The position numbers and the translations under genes were made by a program. A stretch of 64,000 nucleotides of DNA from Dactylorhiza incarnata (Eukaryota; Streptophyta; Magnoliopsida; Asparagales; Orchidaceae), in contig JAWHQI010000229.1 of the NCBI GenBank assembly GCA_033032865.1, positions 3,495,001 through 3,559,000 of the forward strand. The letters are read 5' to 3'. Below are positions 11,733-24,200 of the stretch, piece after piece (the stretch's first letter is position 1; every line of letters starts with the position of its first letter). A model generated the notes under the pieces. That model searched no databases. It was not told the DNA's origin and saw only the letters and a list, made by a program, of their open reading frames with translations.

Positions 11733-12148
11733 GTAAGTCCTGTGCATAATTCAACTCCTAATTCATCGCTTTTACAGCTTTGCATCCTGAAGAAACACTT
11801 GTTTGCATTGGAAATATCTTGAAATTAATAATCAAAAGGTGGAATACTTTATTACTTTACATAAAAAAAATATGAACACACGCACGCACGCACGCATGGA
11901 CGCACGGACGCACGGACGCACGGACGCACGCGCACGGACGCACGCGCACGGACGCACGCGCACGGACGCACGCGCACGGACGCACGCGCACGGACGCACG
12001 CGCACGGACGCACGCGCACGGACGCACGCGCACGGACGCACGCGCACGGACGCACGCGCACGGACGCCCGCGCACGGACGCCCGCGCACGCTCACGCGCA
12101 CGGACGCCCGCGCCCGCGCCCGCGCACGGACGCCCGCGCCCGCGCACA

Positions 12149-12229
<81 letters not shown>

Positions 12230-15200
12230 GCACACACACACACAGATGCGAGGAGGAACACCTTAATTCCAAACCGCAATGTGAGACTAAACTATACAAG
12301 AGAGGTATCTCCTAATGGGGCATAGAGATGGGCTTTTACATTGCGCTTTACACACTTCAAAAATAGGAACACGTCGTAGATCAATTTTGCGGAGTTGAAC
12401 TTTTCCCCAAATGAAGTAACAATCTACTTCAATAGGTTTGGTGCGTTCATGAAAAACTGGATTCTCGGAGATATGAAGAGCAACTTAATTATCGCAACAG
12501 AGGATTGTAGGAGAGGGGAGGGCAACACCAAGATCAATAAGAATACTGTTCAGCCTAGTGAGTTCGGAAATGGCAGAGGCCATCTATTGATACCCAGCCT
12601 TTGCAGAGGAGCGTGCCACAACTGTTTGCTTCTTGCTATGCCAAATGACTAGGCGCCCTCTAAAATATGTGCAATAACCACTTGTAGACCGACGATCATC
12701 TAAATAACCGACATTATATGTATCATAATAGGCAATCAACGAGAGGGAAGAGGAGGGCTTATACACAAACCCTTGTTCCAGAGCTTTCTTCAGATGTCGG
12801 AGGATCCGCTCGACTGCTTGAAGATGAGAAGTACGAGGAGCATGCACATACCGATTGACCACGCCAACAACGAATGAGATATCTGTTCGTGTGCCAGTCA
12901 GGTAGATCAGTTTGCTAACAAGAAGTTGATAGTACTTCAGATTTGGGAGAAGAAGATCAGAGTCAGACTTGTGAGCACAAAGCTCGCGGTTTGCATCCAT
13001 AGGCGTGTCAATGGGATTACAATCCAAGTATCTGACATCAAGATCGATGTTGTACTTTCGTTGAGACAAAACAAGCACATCATGACGGAGGGCCACCTAA
13101 ATGCCCAAGAAGTATCGGCGGTGCCTCAAAATTTTGGTTTGAAAATGTGAGACCAAGTGCTTCTTGATCATTGAGATGCTATTCAGATCATCGCTCATGA
13201 TCACCAACATACACAAGAAGAATCACCGTGCCCACTTGGCGACGACGTGGAAGTTTGCCGAACTCCAAGTGAATCCAAAATCCCGAACGGCCTGACTAAA
13301 TTTTGTCGAACCAAACTCGAAGGCATTGCTTGAGTCCATAGATAGAGTTTCTGAGGCGTCAGACGAGAGACGCCCTCGTGGTCTCGTAGCTAGGAGGTTG
13401 TTGTATATAAACAGTCTTTGTTAAATCGCGATTAAGGAATGCATTCTTAATATCAAGTTAATGTAACTGTCAATATCGATGGACTGTCAAGGAGATCAAT
13501 ACCCGCACCGTATTCAGCTTAGCGACCGGAGAGAACATTTTTTCATAGTCAATGTTGTATTGTTGAGTGAAATTGCGAACCATTAGACGTGCTTTGAGGC
13601 ACTCAACTGTCCCATCAAGATGATGTTTAATGGTGAAGACCCATTTACATCTCACACGGGATTGACCAGGAGGAAGGGAAATAAGGTCGCATGTCCAATT
13701 AGCCCATAAGGCAGCCATTTCATTATCCATCGCGGCCAGCCACTTCGAATGCTGGAGAGCCTCCTGCACAGGCGAGAGTGTGGAAATAGAAGACTTGGAA
13801 ATAGATTACTAGTATCCAGATAAACTAGCAGTTTTATATGGACCCCAAATGTCCGAATGAACTAAGAAGCATCGCTCCTAGTACAATGAGATGCAAAAGT
13901 TGAACGATGATGTTTTCCGTAGATACAAGATTCACAGGTAAATTCGAAAAAAATAAAGTCAGGAAGAGCCTTCTGCAGTATTGGAAGATGAGCATGACCA
14001 AGATGCCATTGTCAATCAACAAAAGTGATATAATACAGAGCTGAGGTGGGGAGGTCCAGAGTATAGAGCCCATTTGACAGTCATCCTCTACCAATGATAC
14101 TCAACGCTCGTCAATCCTACACCACAATGGAAGAAGAGGAAAAATTGATGGAGCAATCATGACAGTGAGTAAGTCGACTAATAGAGAGAAGACTAAATTG
14201 TGAGCTAAGGACATGCAGTATTGATCGTAGAGAAATAAAAGGGAGTAAAAGACAAATCTCAAGTTCCGCAAACCAGAATGGTACTCTATTGGCAACAATG
14301 ATAAATTTGGGACTAGTAGAGTCTGCGTACCGAGATGGTTTCTGTGGGCACTGTGGAGTAATGTTTTCTGTAATATGTAGCTTCAGTATGGTTTTCCTGG
14401 CCACAGTAGGTACACATGCGAGTGCTTTTCCCCTTGGGATGATTTTTTTCATCACGCCCACCGCCTCGAGACCCATTGTGACCTCCACGGAGCCCAGTAG
14501 TGGGGAAGGGGGGAGGGGGAGCTTCAACAGAATGGAGTAAGACAAAAGGAGTCATGTACACATTGGTGGGTGGAGTCAACTTCAAAATTATGGAGTAAAC
14601 ATCTTATAAGGAGGGAATAGTTGGAGAGGATAAAATGTTGACACAGACACTGTATAGATGAGGTGGTATTCACGCCATCATCAACACTGTGCCAACAACT
14701 TCCTTCTGAGCTCTTATACTGTGCCACGAATGACGTCAGGTCACCGTATGAACTAGGTTCAATTATATGGCGGTCCCTAAATAGATCGAACAAGTGATGA
14801 AAGTTATCTTTTTTGGAGTAGAGAGACTTCAGTTCATCCCACATAGCCTTTGTAGTTTCGGCGGTGCATAATCATCAATATGACTCACTGTTCATGGAGT
14901 TCAAAATCCAGGACAGAAACACAGTCATCACCCCAAAGCCATTGCTCGGTGGGCTCGACAGGGGGGTCACGAGTCCGATGATGAAGGAGATCCTTAGTAT
15001 GGAGTACTCGGTTCTCCGAGTGGACTAACTCATCAAATTTCTTCCTAGTAAGAGAAATATCAGTGATCTTCAGCTCGTCTCGGAGAGAGGGAGCGAGTGT
15101 GATTGGGAGGGGGGGGGGGCGAGGATGAGTAGCGTTTGTCCCCATCTTACAAACAACCGTAGAGCATTAAAAAATTCAACCGTAGGACTTGTTTCGGCGA

Positions 15201-18200
15201 TCAGGAGATAATGAGTTCCTGGTCGACTCTTTCCAGTGGTCGGCGAGTAGGAAGCTTGTCGCCTGCGAGCTCGACGAGAATTCAATGAGGACTAGTTGGC
15301 GAGAACTCAGCGAGGAACTTTGGAATCACTTGGCGTAACTTGGCGAGAGGAGACGACCAACTTTAGAAGTTGTCAAGCTCTTGAAAACAATATCGACGAG
15401 CTCTGACCAGAGGTAGCGGCAACTCTGAATGGATGAAGCTACAAGCATGCAACGACGAGCTCCGAGTCGGCGGATCGGCAAGCTTGGGTCGCGGTTTTAT
15501 TGAGCTGCGAGTAGCGGGCTGCGAACTTAGAAGATGTTTTGTGCCTATGAATAAGAGGGGGTGGGGGTGGGGTGCTTAAAACACACCCGAAGGTTGCAGC
15601 GACGAGCTCCGGATCGGCGGGCTTGGGCTGCAGTCTGTGCGAGTAAACGAGCTCAAATGTTTTGCGCTTATAAATAAGAGGGGGGGGGGGGGGTGCGCAG
15701 AGCACACCTGAAGGTTGTAGCAGCGAGCTTCGAGTCGATGAGCTCAGTTAGACTACGAGCGGGGCGATTCTAGACCGGGCAAGCGCAATCGAGTAGGCAA
15801 GCAGACGTTAGCATGCTCAAGCAACGAGCTGGCAGCATGGACAAGCTCAAGCTGCGGGTTAAGATAGATTGCGAGGTTGCTGGAAGTAGGAGCTCAATCG
15901 GCGAGAGGGACTCAATTGTCAAGAGCGTATTTTTGGAATCACCTCGCTCAAATACCACGTGAAACACCGTCAAACAGGATGTAAAGATTTTATTACTTCA
16001 CATAAAAAATACCATTACATGTGCATACATATATATAGGTGGGAGGAGTTGCACCTTAACTCCAAATTACAGTGCAAGACTAAACTATACAAGAGAGACA
16101 ACTCCTAATGAGCCATAGAGGTGGGCCTTTATGTTTGGCTTTACACACTTCTTCTATAAATATGTCTTCTTATCACTCTCATGCAGCTACAAAACTTAGC
16201 GTTCCTTGTATTTCTTTTTATTTCAGCATATTGATGGAGATTACATTGCAGGACTGTTTGCACGAGATCCATCTATTTTCCATCGTGTTGGACACTTATT
16301 GTTGCAAACAACTCAAATGGTTATTAAGCGTGAAAGACGTATTATATTTGCCGATGATTTTTTTCAGTATTCAAGGATTCCAAAACAGAAGTCTGTACAT
16401 GTTGTAAGCAAAGCCATTGAAGCACTATCAGGCTGTAAGTTTACATTAACAATCTATACTTCAAGAAACTATACATTTGGAGGGGCTTAACATTGTACCT
16501 TTTTATGGATTTTGGATATAAGTTTTTTCATAGAAATTTTATGAACTCATGAGATTTATTATCCTTCATGTTGATGTTGCAGATCAGCCAGTTAAGCATA
16601 TGAATGTTTGTCAATACATCGCTCCAAATTTACCAATTCTAAAAGAGTTTTGCGAGCCATCCACAAAACTGCACCAAGGAACACTAACTCTGCAGGCTCT
16701 ATCAACAATAATGTTATCACTGCAAAGGCATGTTGTCTAGAATGTGATTGAACACATTTATGAATTTCTGGCTTTTTAGTTATCTTTGACTGTACTTGTT
16801 TAACTATTCTTTTACTGCAAGTATAAAATACCATGTTTTAGGTCGTTGGGTTTACAGATATTGGTTATGGGAAAATCCATGTTTGTTCTGAGTGGTGTAA
16901 AGAAAGCCCGTCAGGCCTGGGCATTTATAGCCCTAGGACCAGACCGGGCCCAAACCCTCCATTAAAAGGAGGGTCTACCACGGCCTGACTGGCCTGGCCT
17001 TTTGGATGAAAGCTAGGTGGTGCCCAATAGTTTTAAAATGCTGGGCTCTTCCGCACAGCATGTTGGGTATGGCTTGGCCTAGCCGAAAATTGGGGGCCTG
17101 TTAAGGCCTCCAAGGCCTGGCTCGGTGCCCAACAAAACTTTTAGCTGGGTAGACCCATGCCCAATTTGAGGCCGGGATTTATTTACACCTCTAAGTAGGA
17201 TCTTGCTCTTAACAGATCACTTGAAACCTTCAATTATTTTTACTTGAAACAATCTGAAGACTGTAGGAAAGGTTCTAGTAATTAAGTTAACAGAAGTGAG
17301 TGACATAGAGGGTCTCTTAATACCAAATCTTTGTTGAATACATATCAAATGCTGCTCTGATTTTGTCTTTTTTAAATATTGGCATGATGGGAATGCTCTA
17401 TTATATATATATACATATATATATGTTTAATTTGATGTAAACTCTCAACTCACATATATACATTTCTCAGCAGTCTTGCTGTTTAACCATAACAAAAAGT
17501 AAATTGAAAATGTACACAAATCAGACTTTTAAACCTGAGAAAATATATTTAGGTTCGTAAGTCTTTATAATATTGAGTTCAATGGAATTGCATAATCATT
17601 TCTGTGTCCAGGATACCAATCTGAATGGTTTTGATTTTAGGAAGGTTTAACTTTTTGGACGGATATAACCGTCCTTTAGATGAAGTGTTGTTGCTGGTGT
17701 GGTTGTAACAGAACAGTAACTTGAGTGCTGAGATACGTGAGTGAGCACTTTCAAAATTATGTATTAGGGTACCCGTGTCCATTTCTAAATTCAGAATAAG
17801 CAAATATTGACATTCTAGATAATTTGTTGCCGGTTGAGCTAGGTTTTGGATGACTTGATCGACGGATTTAATTGGCTTAATTGAAATAGTATAATGGACA
17901 TTGGAGTAGTACTTGCATATATATGGTTCAATTTCCAATCTCAAGAATGGCTTATGAGAACAAGTTATTTTTTAGAAAAGGAAATTAAGTCCTGGGCCAC
18001 TCCTGGCTCATTTTTTTTTTGCTTGCACAAGGTATAAATGTTATAATAATATGCTAAAGTATTCTAGATTTTGTTGTATACTAAAAAGATAGAACCTAGC
18101 ATGTTGAAATTTGTGCCTGCTTATTTGTAAGCTGAAGAGAGCTGCTAAAATATGATTTTTACTGCTCCATTCCTCTTGAGGAGTTTATAATTCTCATAGA

Positions 18201-21200
18201 TATTTACCTATGGTTAGTAACTAATATTTATCAACTATATTACCAGATATGAGTTCAAAACAAACTATGAGGAGTGGATTAACACTGTCAAGCCGAGAAT
18301 GGGGCTTGAGATCTCTACACGCGTGCTTTCTTCATTAAACTCAACATGTGAAAATGTTAAATCTTTATATAAAGCCAGGGCAGAACTTAGAGCTGCACTT
18401 AACAGCTTGCTGAAGGTAATTTTGTTATTGGTTTGTCCTTTAAGTATTTCAGACTATCAATTTACAGGGTAATTGTATACAGCATTTAAACTTGCAGATG
18501 TCCGCTTTCTTAAGCCTTGAGATTTAGTTCAACTGTTAGCATGTTCTTTTTTGTATGTTGTGGAAGGTCTTTAGAGAGCTTTACTGTGATAAAGATGAAA
18601 TTTTATTGTCCTACTTGGGCATAATAGATCACTTTATGAGTGCCACTTACAGCAGATGTTTTTTTTTTCAATTTTGTAATGATTCTGATCAGAGGAATAT
18701 AGAAGGAATGCCAATTAAGGTGCACCAAACTCCTCTTAAAAATATTTGTCCTAAAATCCGACGATCTTCAAAGTACCATAGGTCCACTTTCTAGGCTCAC
18801 CTGAACAAGAACTCAAAACCAACACTGATTCCCAGATCGGCCAATTGATTCAAGTGTAGAACACCTTTCAGTTTCATCACAGCTTCAAGATCATCATCAT
18901 ATAACCAAACTTCCAAGACCCTCAATCAATCTACAATAACTGTCGACATAAAGTTAAGGCTAAATCGTCGATAATACGATATCCTTGTAGAAATTTTCTT
19001 CATATCATTGTAGTGACTGACCACAACCAGTTTTGTAAGCACTCTAAGCTTACATGCACATTTACTCTTCATCAATATTTGCGCTGCATCCTAAAAAATA
19101 TCCTAAAAATGTTTACTCTGTTCTTTCACAAATGGAGTAACATGAAGAACATAAGGAGTAACAAGGGCCAAACGACCCAAAGTGAGGATAAACTGCACCA
19201 AGAACTTTCCTTAGACAGTAGTTAGACCCACTTGCCAATGCGGATAGACATGTCAACAATTTTGGAATGACAAACATGAATCATAATGCATCACCTGCTA
19301 CAAATTCCAAAACATATGAAGTCATCTCAACTCTAACTGGCTTGTTAGTCATGGAAACATCCATCAAACTTGTTAGTCATGGAAACATCTATCAAGCTTG
19401 TTAGTCATGGAAACATCAATCAAGCTTGTTAGTCATGGAAACATCCATCAAGCTTCGCTCCTTGCAAGACAAATGAAATATCCATGAAATACAAAACTAC
19501 CCCGACATTTATACATTACTTGATTCAATCTACCACACAGGTGAGGTCACCGTATCTTCAACTAGTACCACAATCTCAACTCCAACTATTAATTTTTAAT
19601 CCTTTTCGATACAATTGACGGGAAAGGAAACACAAAAAAAACCCGACACCTATCTCATATGCATCAGCCTTATATGCTACTATCTCAGCATCTCTATCAT
19701 TAATGCCACTAATTTTCTTCTGATCTTCACAAAAGCAATCCTCATAAGATCCCATACTAGGAATCTTCTCTCTAGCCTCATATGCAAATCCACTACTAAA
19801 GTAAGAAAACTCGCTAATTAGAATGGGTAGTGAACCTCTACCATATGCTCTGGCCACAGTCTAAACTCACTACAATGCATTGATAGTGGTCGCATTGTTA
19901 AAAGAAACTTTATTCTTTTAGCATGGAAAAAACCACTCATTGATGTTGTCTTGTACTGGAATAGATTGATAAATTCATTGGTAGTTCTCAATTTGTATGC
20001 GAATTCATTCTCTCGCAACTAACTTGTGCCTTGCAGGAGCACCTGCAACTAAAGTTTGAGTATTTTGTTAAATAAAGAGTAGGAAATTGACCACCATTAT
20101 GCATAATAAATTCTTATAATTCCTTCCGCTTATTTGAAGAAAATTTACTAACATGTTGAAGTTTATGATTTAATCGTTCTTTCCTATTGCATTTCTATTG
20201 TATTGGCCCACTCCTATATATATAAGAGTCTTCTCTAAATGAAGTAATTAAGATTTTCTGATTTCCAACATGGTATCAGAGCTGACCTAAGCTGCTCTTG
20301 TTCGCCCGCACCCGCTCACTCGCCTCTTCCGCTTTCGCCCGATCTCGCTCGCCGCTACCGCTCATTCTCCCACTCCCGCTCGCGCCTCTACTCACGTCCA
20401 GTTCCGCTCGCCTCCTCTCCCTCTCGTCTCTCCTTCATCGCCGTTCTCTCCACCACCCCCACAGTTCCTCGCTCGATCTGCTCGCTGCTTCCGGGCGTCG
20501 TGTAACGCCTCAATCTACTGTGGGTGCGCTACAAGTCTGCAAACCAGTGACCCCAACCCATCTCCACGAATCTGATTGGCCGCAACCGCTAATTCCAATG
20601 ACGGGTTGCCCAGTTGGTGATGAGGACCAGTTTAGAGCTCCCTTATCTAGGAGGTCTGGGGTTCAAGCCCCAACCTCAACAACTTGTCATTGGAATTAGC
20701 GGCTGCGGCCGATCAGATCTGTGGAGATGGGTTGAGGTCACTGGTATGCAAACTTGTAGCGCACCCACAGTAGACCGGGGCGTTACATGCTCAATTAGTG
20801 ATGAGGACCAGTTTAGAGCTCCCTTATCTAGGAGATCTGGAGTTCAAGACCCGACCTCAACAACCCTCCATTGGAATTAGCGTCTGCGGCCAATCAGATC
20901 CGTGGAGATAGGTTGTGGTCACTGATCTGCAGACCTGTAACGCACCCACAGTAGACTGGGGCGTTACATAAAAATGACTTTTGATGACTTTGTATGTAAC
21001 ACCCCGGTCTACTGTGGGTGCGCTACAGGTTTGCAAACCAGTGACCCCAACCCATCTCCACAGATCTGATTGGCCGCAGCCGCTAATTCTAATGGCGGGT
21101 TGTTGAGTCCGGGGCTTGAACCCCAGACATCCTAGATAAGGGGGCTCTAAATTGGCCCCTCATCACCAATTGAGCATGTAACTTCCAAGTCTACTATGAG

Positions 21201-24200
21201 TGCGCTATAGGTCTGCAGACCAGTGACCCCAACCCATCTACACGGATCTGATTGGCCGCAACCGCTAATTCCAATGGCGGGTTGTTGAGGCCGGGGCTTG
21301 AACCCCAGACCTCCTAGATAAGGGATCTCTAAATTGGCCCTCATCACCAACTGAGTTGCATTGCACATAATCCTGTTCAAAGTAGGGGACCTATCAGACT
21401 TTATTGTGACAACAAAGCGGCTATCAGCATTGCGCATTGTTAGAGTTATTATATTTAGGTATTTAATATGTCCGAGGTTTAGTCCCACACCGTGGGTTAA
21501 GTTTGTGTGTCTTATTGTACTCCTATAAAGTGTCCCCTATATGGATGAATAAAACTGCACCAAGTATTTCTATTCTCCTGATTTCTAACATGGTATCAAA
21601 GCGAGGTTAATAATTTCTTGCGTCTGTAACCTAAATTCCTTTTCCCGTGGCCGACACTTGATTTCTGCCTCTTCCTCACGATTTGATCCCGTCCTGCGTT
21701 GTATAGCCCTCGTCGAGCTGCTCCCGTCCCACTCCCGTCGACGGAATCGTCTTTAGATGCCATCGACGGGAGTGGCCTCTCTTCCCCTCGACGAGGAGGA
21801 TTCCTCTGCTCCAAACTGCGCTCAATCCCGTCGACGTCCTGCTCCTAATCGACGATCCCGTCGAGCTTCTTTTATCTCATCGACGAAAGGAGCGGCTTCC
21901 CCCCTCGTTCTTGTCGACGAAAGGAGCGGCTCCGATCCCATCTCCTGGTCTCCACGGTGCTGCACCGCCTTCGACATCGACGCCGATCCCGACTGCTTCC
22001 GCCGTGTGACGTCCAGATCCGGTCGTCCAGATCCAGTGCTCCCTTTCTGGTCGAGCTCCTCTGCCGCTGCTGTTCTCCTGCAGCAAGCCTTCTTCTGGCT
22101 CAGTCCCTCTGCTTGTCGGGGCTATGGATCCGTTGCTCTTCTTCTCCGGCCTTGCAACCCTGTGCCGCTGCTGTTCTGCCGCTGTTCTTCTTCTCCGACT
22201 ACTTCTCCGGCCTTGCCGCCCCGTGCCGCTACTGTCCTGCCACTGCCCTTCTTCTCCGACGCTTCTTTTTTACTCCAGATCTGCAGTGTCGTGCCCCTCT
22301 TCCGCTGGACTGCTGTGCCGCTGCTGTTATGCCGTGCCCTCTCAATTTTTTTAAGCGTCGCTGTAGTTTTTGTGTTGTGTTGTTGTCTTAGTTATTGTGT
22401 TGGTAGTGTCTTCTAGTCGCGTGCTATGGACGATGGTTTCCCGCGCTGCTGCTCTCTGGGTGTCGAGCTCTTCTCTTCCTCCCTTCTCACTCGCCGCTGC
22501 TGGAGCCTTTTTTTGCTCGCCGCTGCTTGAGCACTCTGCTCGCAGCCGCTTGAGCCTTCTGCTCGCAGCTGGCTTGTGCTTTGCTCGCTGCATCTCGGAT
22601 CGTGGTCTTGCCGGCAACCTTTATCATTAGTTGTTTTTTTTATGTGTTGTTTTGATTGTCTGCGTCTGTGTCTCCATGCGAGTCTATGCCTTCATGCACG
22701 TGTTCCACGTGAGGGGGAGTGTTTGTGATAACGACGACTCAGATGCCTCTTTCCCGACTCCTGCCTTAGTCTCACACGGCCTCCAGGCATATTTCGTTTG
22801 TTGTTTGTGTCTCCCCATTTTTTTCTTCTATGTTAGGTAGGGTGGTTTGACCTTTGTTGGTTGACCTGGTTTCAGCTCCGGGAGCATCCAGTGTGCTCAT
22901 GGTCGGTTTGTGGACCAACGTCGTGTGGCCTTTGCTTGGTTGAAGTATCCCCGGTGACATGCGGCTGGGCCTCGGTGGCTGTTGTTTTGTCCCACGTTGC
23001 CAACCACCATTTACCTTTTCTTTTATGTTGTGTTCAAGCTAAAGGGTTCCCCTTCAGCTTGAGGGTGAATGTTAGAGTTATTATATTTAGGTATTTAATA
23101 TGTCCGAGGTTTAGTCCCACACCGTGGGTTAAATTTGTGTGTCTTATTGTACTCCTGTAAAGTGTCCCCTATATGGATGAATAAAACTGCACCAAGTATT
23201 TCTATTCTCCTGATTTCTAACACGCATAATCCTGTTCAGCATGACCACACTAAACATGTTGAAGTTGACAGACATTTCATTAAGAACATAGTAAGAGGAG
23301 TTGTGAGCGCTCCATTTGTTTCCTGTGATCAACAACTAATTGATGTCCTTTCTAAGGGGTTAATTCAGAGAGCATTTGGGGACATTATGGTCAAATTGGG
23401 TTTGACAGACATCACAAACCCAACTTGAGGGGGAGTGTTGGAGTTTATGATTTAATCGTCTTTCTTATTGTATTTCTATTGTATTGGCCCACTCATATAT
23501 ATATATATATAGAAGTGTTCTCTAAATGAAGTAATTAAGGTTTTTTGATTTCCAACATAACACAAACAATGAGACTCCTAAATGGAAGAATCCTATCAAC
23601 CTCTTTTATCATATTTTGGTCGGCTCTCTATGGGTGTTGTACCACCATGTTAAACATGCCACCTCCCCTCTCAATGCCTGAAGTCCCCATTGTAGAACTT
23701 AGAATAAGATTACCTCTCTTTCAAGCTGATGGGGGCTTCAATAAAGGAACACGTACAAATCAATGGATAAGACGATCTTCATGAATTCAAGGTTGTCTCA
23801 ACCGAACCTCGCTCTGATATTACTTAATGTATCTTTGGTCACCAAAGTGCATATGTTTTCATGATTAGGTAAATAGCTTAGTTATTAAAGGCTTGAGGCG
23901 CACCAAGACACAAAATGGTCTTGGAGCCTATGCGCAAGACTCAAGGCGTAGGTGTGCGCCTAACGAGAGCAAGACGCAACCGCATTCATTTTAAACAATC
24001 AGTATCAAACATCAGTTCATCTTCTTGATCAGATTTTTCATCAATTCTACTCATTAATCATTCATTGTTGTCATTTATATCTCTTAAAAAAATAGAATCA
24101 ATTGTGTCACTTGCATCATATCTAAGTCTCAATGCTCGATTATGTTTTACAAACATAATCATGCTAAAACTATTGAGTTCTTATATTATTTCTTTCTTTA

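Larger units (their letters stand above)
11820..16157 (-). mobile_element. Copia D, minus-strand LTR retrotransposon in an OM64 intron
   Basis: Related terminal sequences lie at 11820-12373 and 15960-about 16157. Between them gag, integrase remnants, reverse transcriptase and RNase H run in the Ty1/copia order on the minus strand. A primer site (minus strand TGGTATTTGAGCGAGG) abuts the right repeat. The RT box reads YVGD instead of YVDD (about 13200-13215). Every coding region is broken. The ends are too decayed for a clear target duplication. It ends about 95 bp upstream of the next OM64 exon. Confidence 0.85.
20154..23557 (+). mobile_element. Reduced copia element containing two other repeat systems
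   Basis: LTRs of about 120 bp lie at 20154-20270 and 23436-23557, flanked by the target duplication TAACA (20149-20153 and 23558-23562). A TGGTATCAGAGC primer site follows at 20271. Of pol only the end of RNase H survives; gag, protease, integrase and RT are gone. The interior holds an inverted cluster of tRNA-headed repeats (20501-21356) and a second LTR element (21438-23222). It was mobilised or deleted as a non-autonomous copy. Confidence 0.9.

Noticed and set aside
11832..12315. Four overlapping 70-170 codon frames on both strands, rich in Arg/Ala/Pro/Thr
   Set aside because: They are the translations of the CG/CA minisatellite, open on both strands because the repeat contains no stops.
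18555..18794. 79-codon + frame as an extra OM64 exon
   Set aside because: The exon at 18247-18415 joins directly to 36791-36925 in phase 0 and matches the expected protein order. No residues are missing between them.
19341..19452. CRISPR-like array of 28-bp repeats
   Set aside because: The repeats are directly adjacent with no spacers, and the DNA is a plant nuclear intron. It is a minisatellite.
20608..20690. Possible tRNA gene (B box with paired T-arm flanks)
   Set aside because: Only the T-arm and a weak A box are present. There is no acceptor stem or anticodon arm, and the sequence is repeated five times with a common tail, so it is a tRNA-derived repeat.
21757..22416. 219-codon Ser/Cys/Arg/Leu-rich frame and neighbours in all frames
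   Set aside because: GC- and CT-rich low-complexity sequence is open in several frames on both strands, with no domain. It is the non-coding interior of a non-autonomous LTR element.
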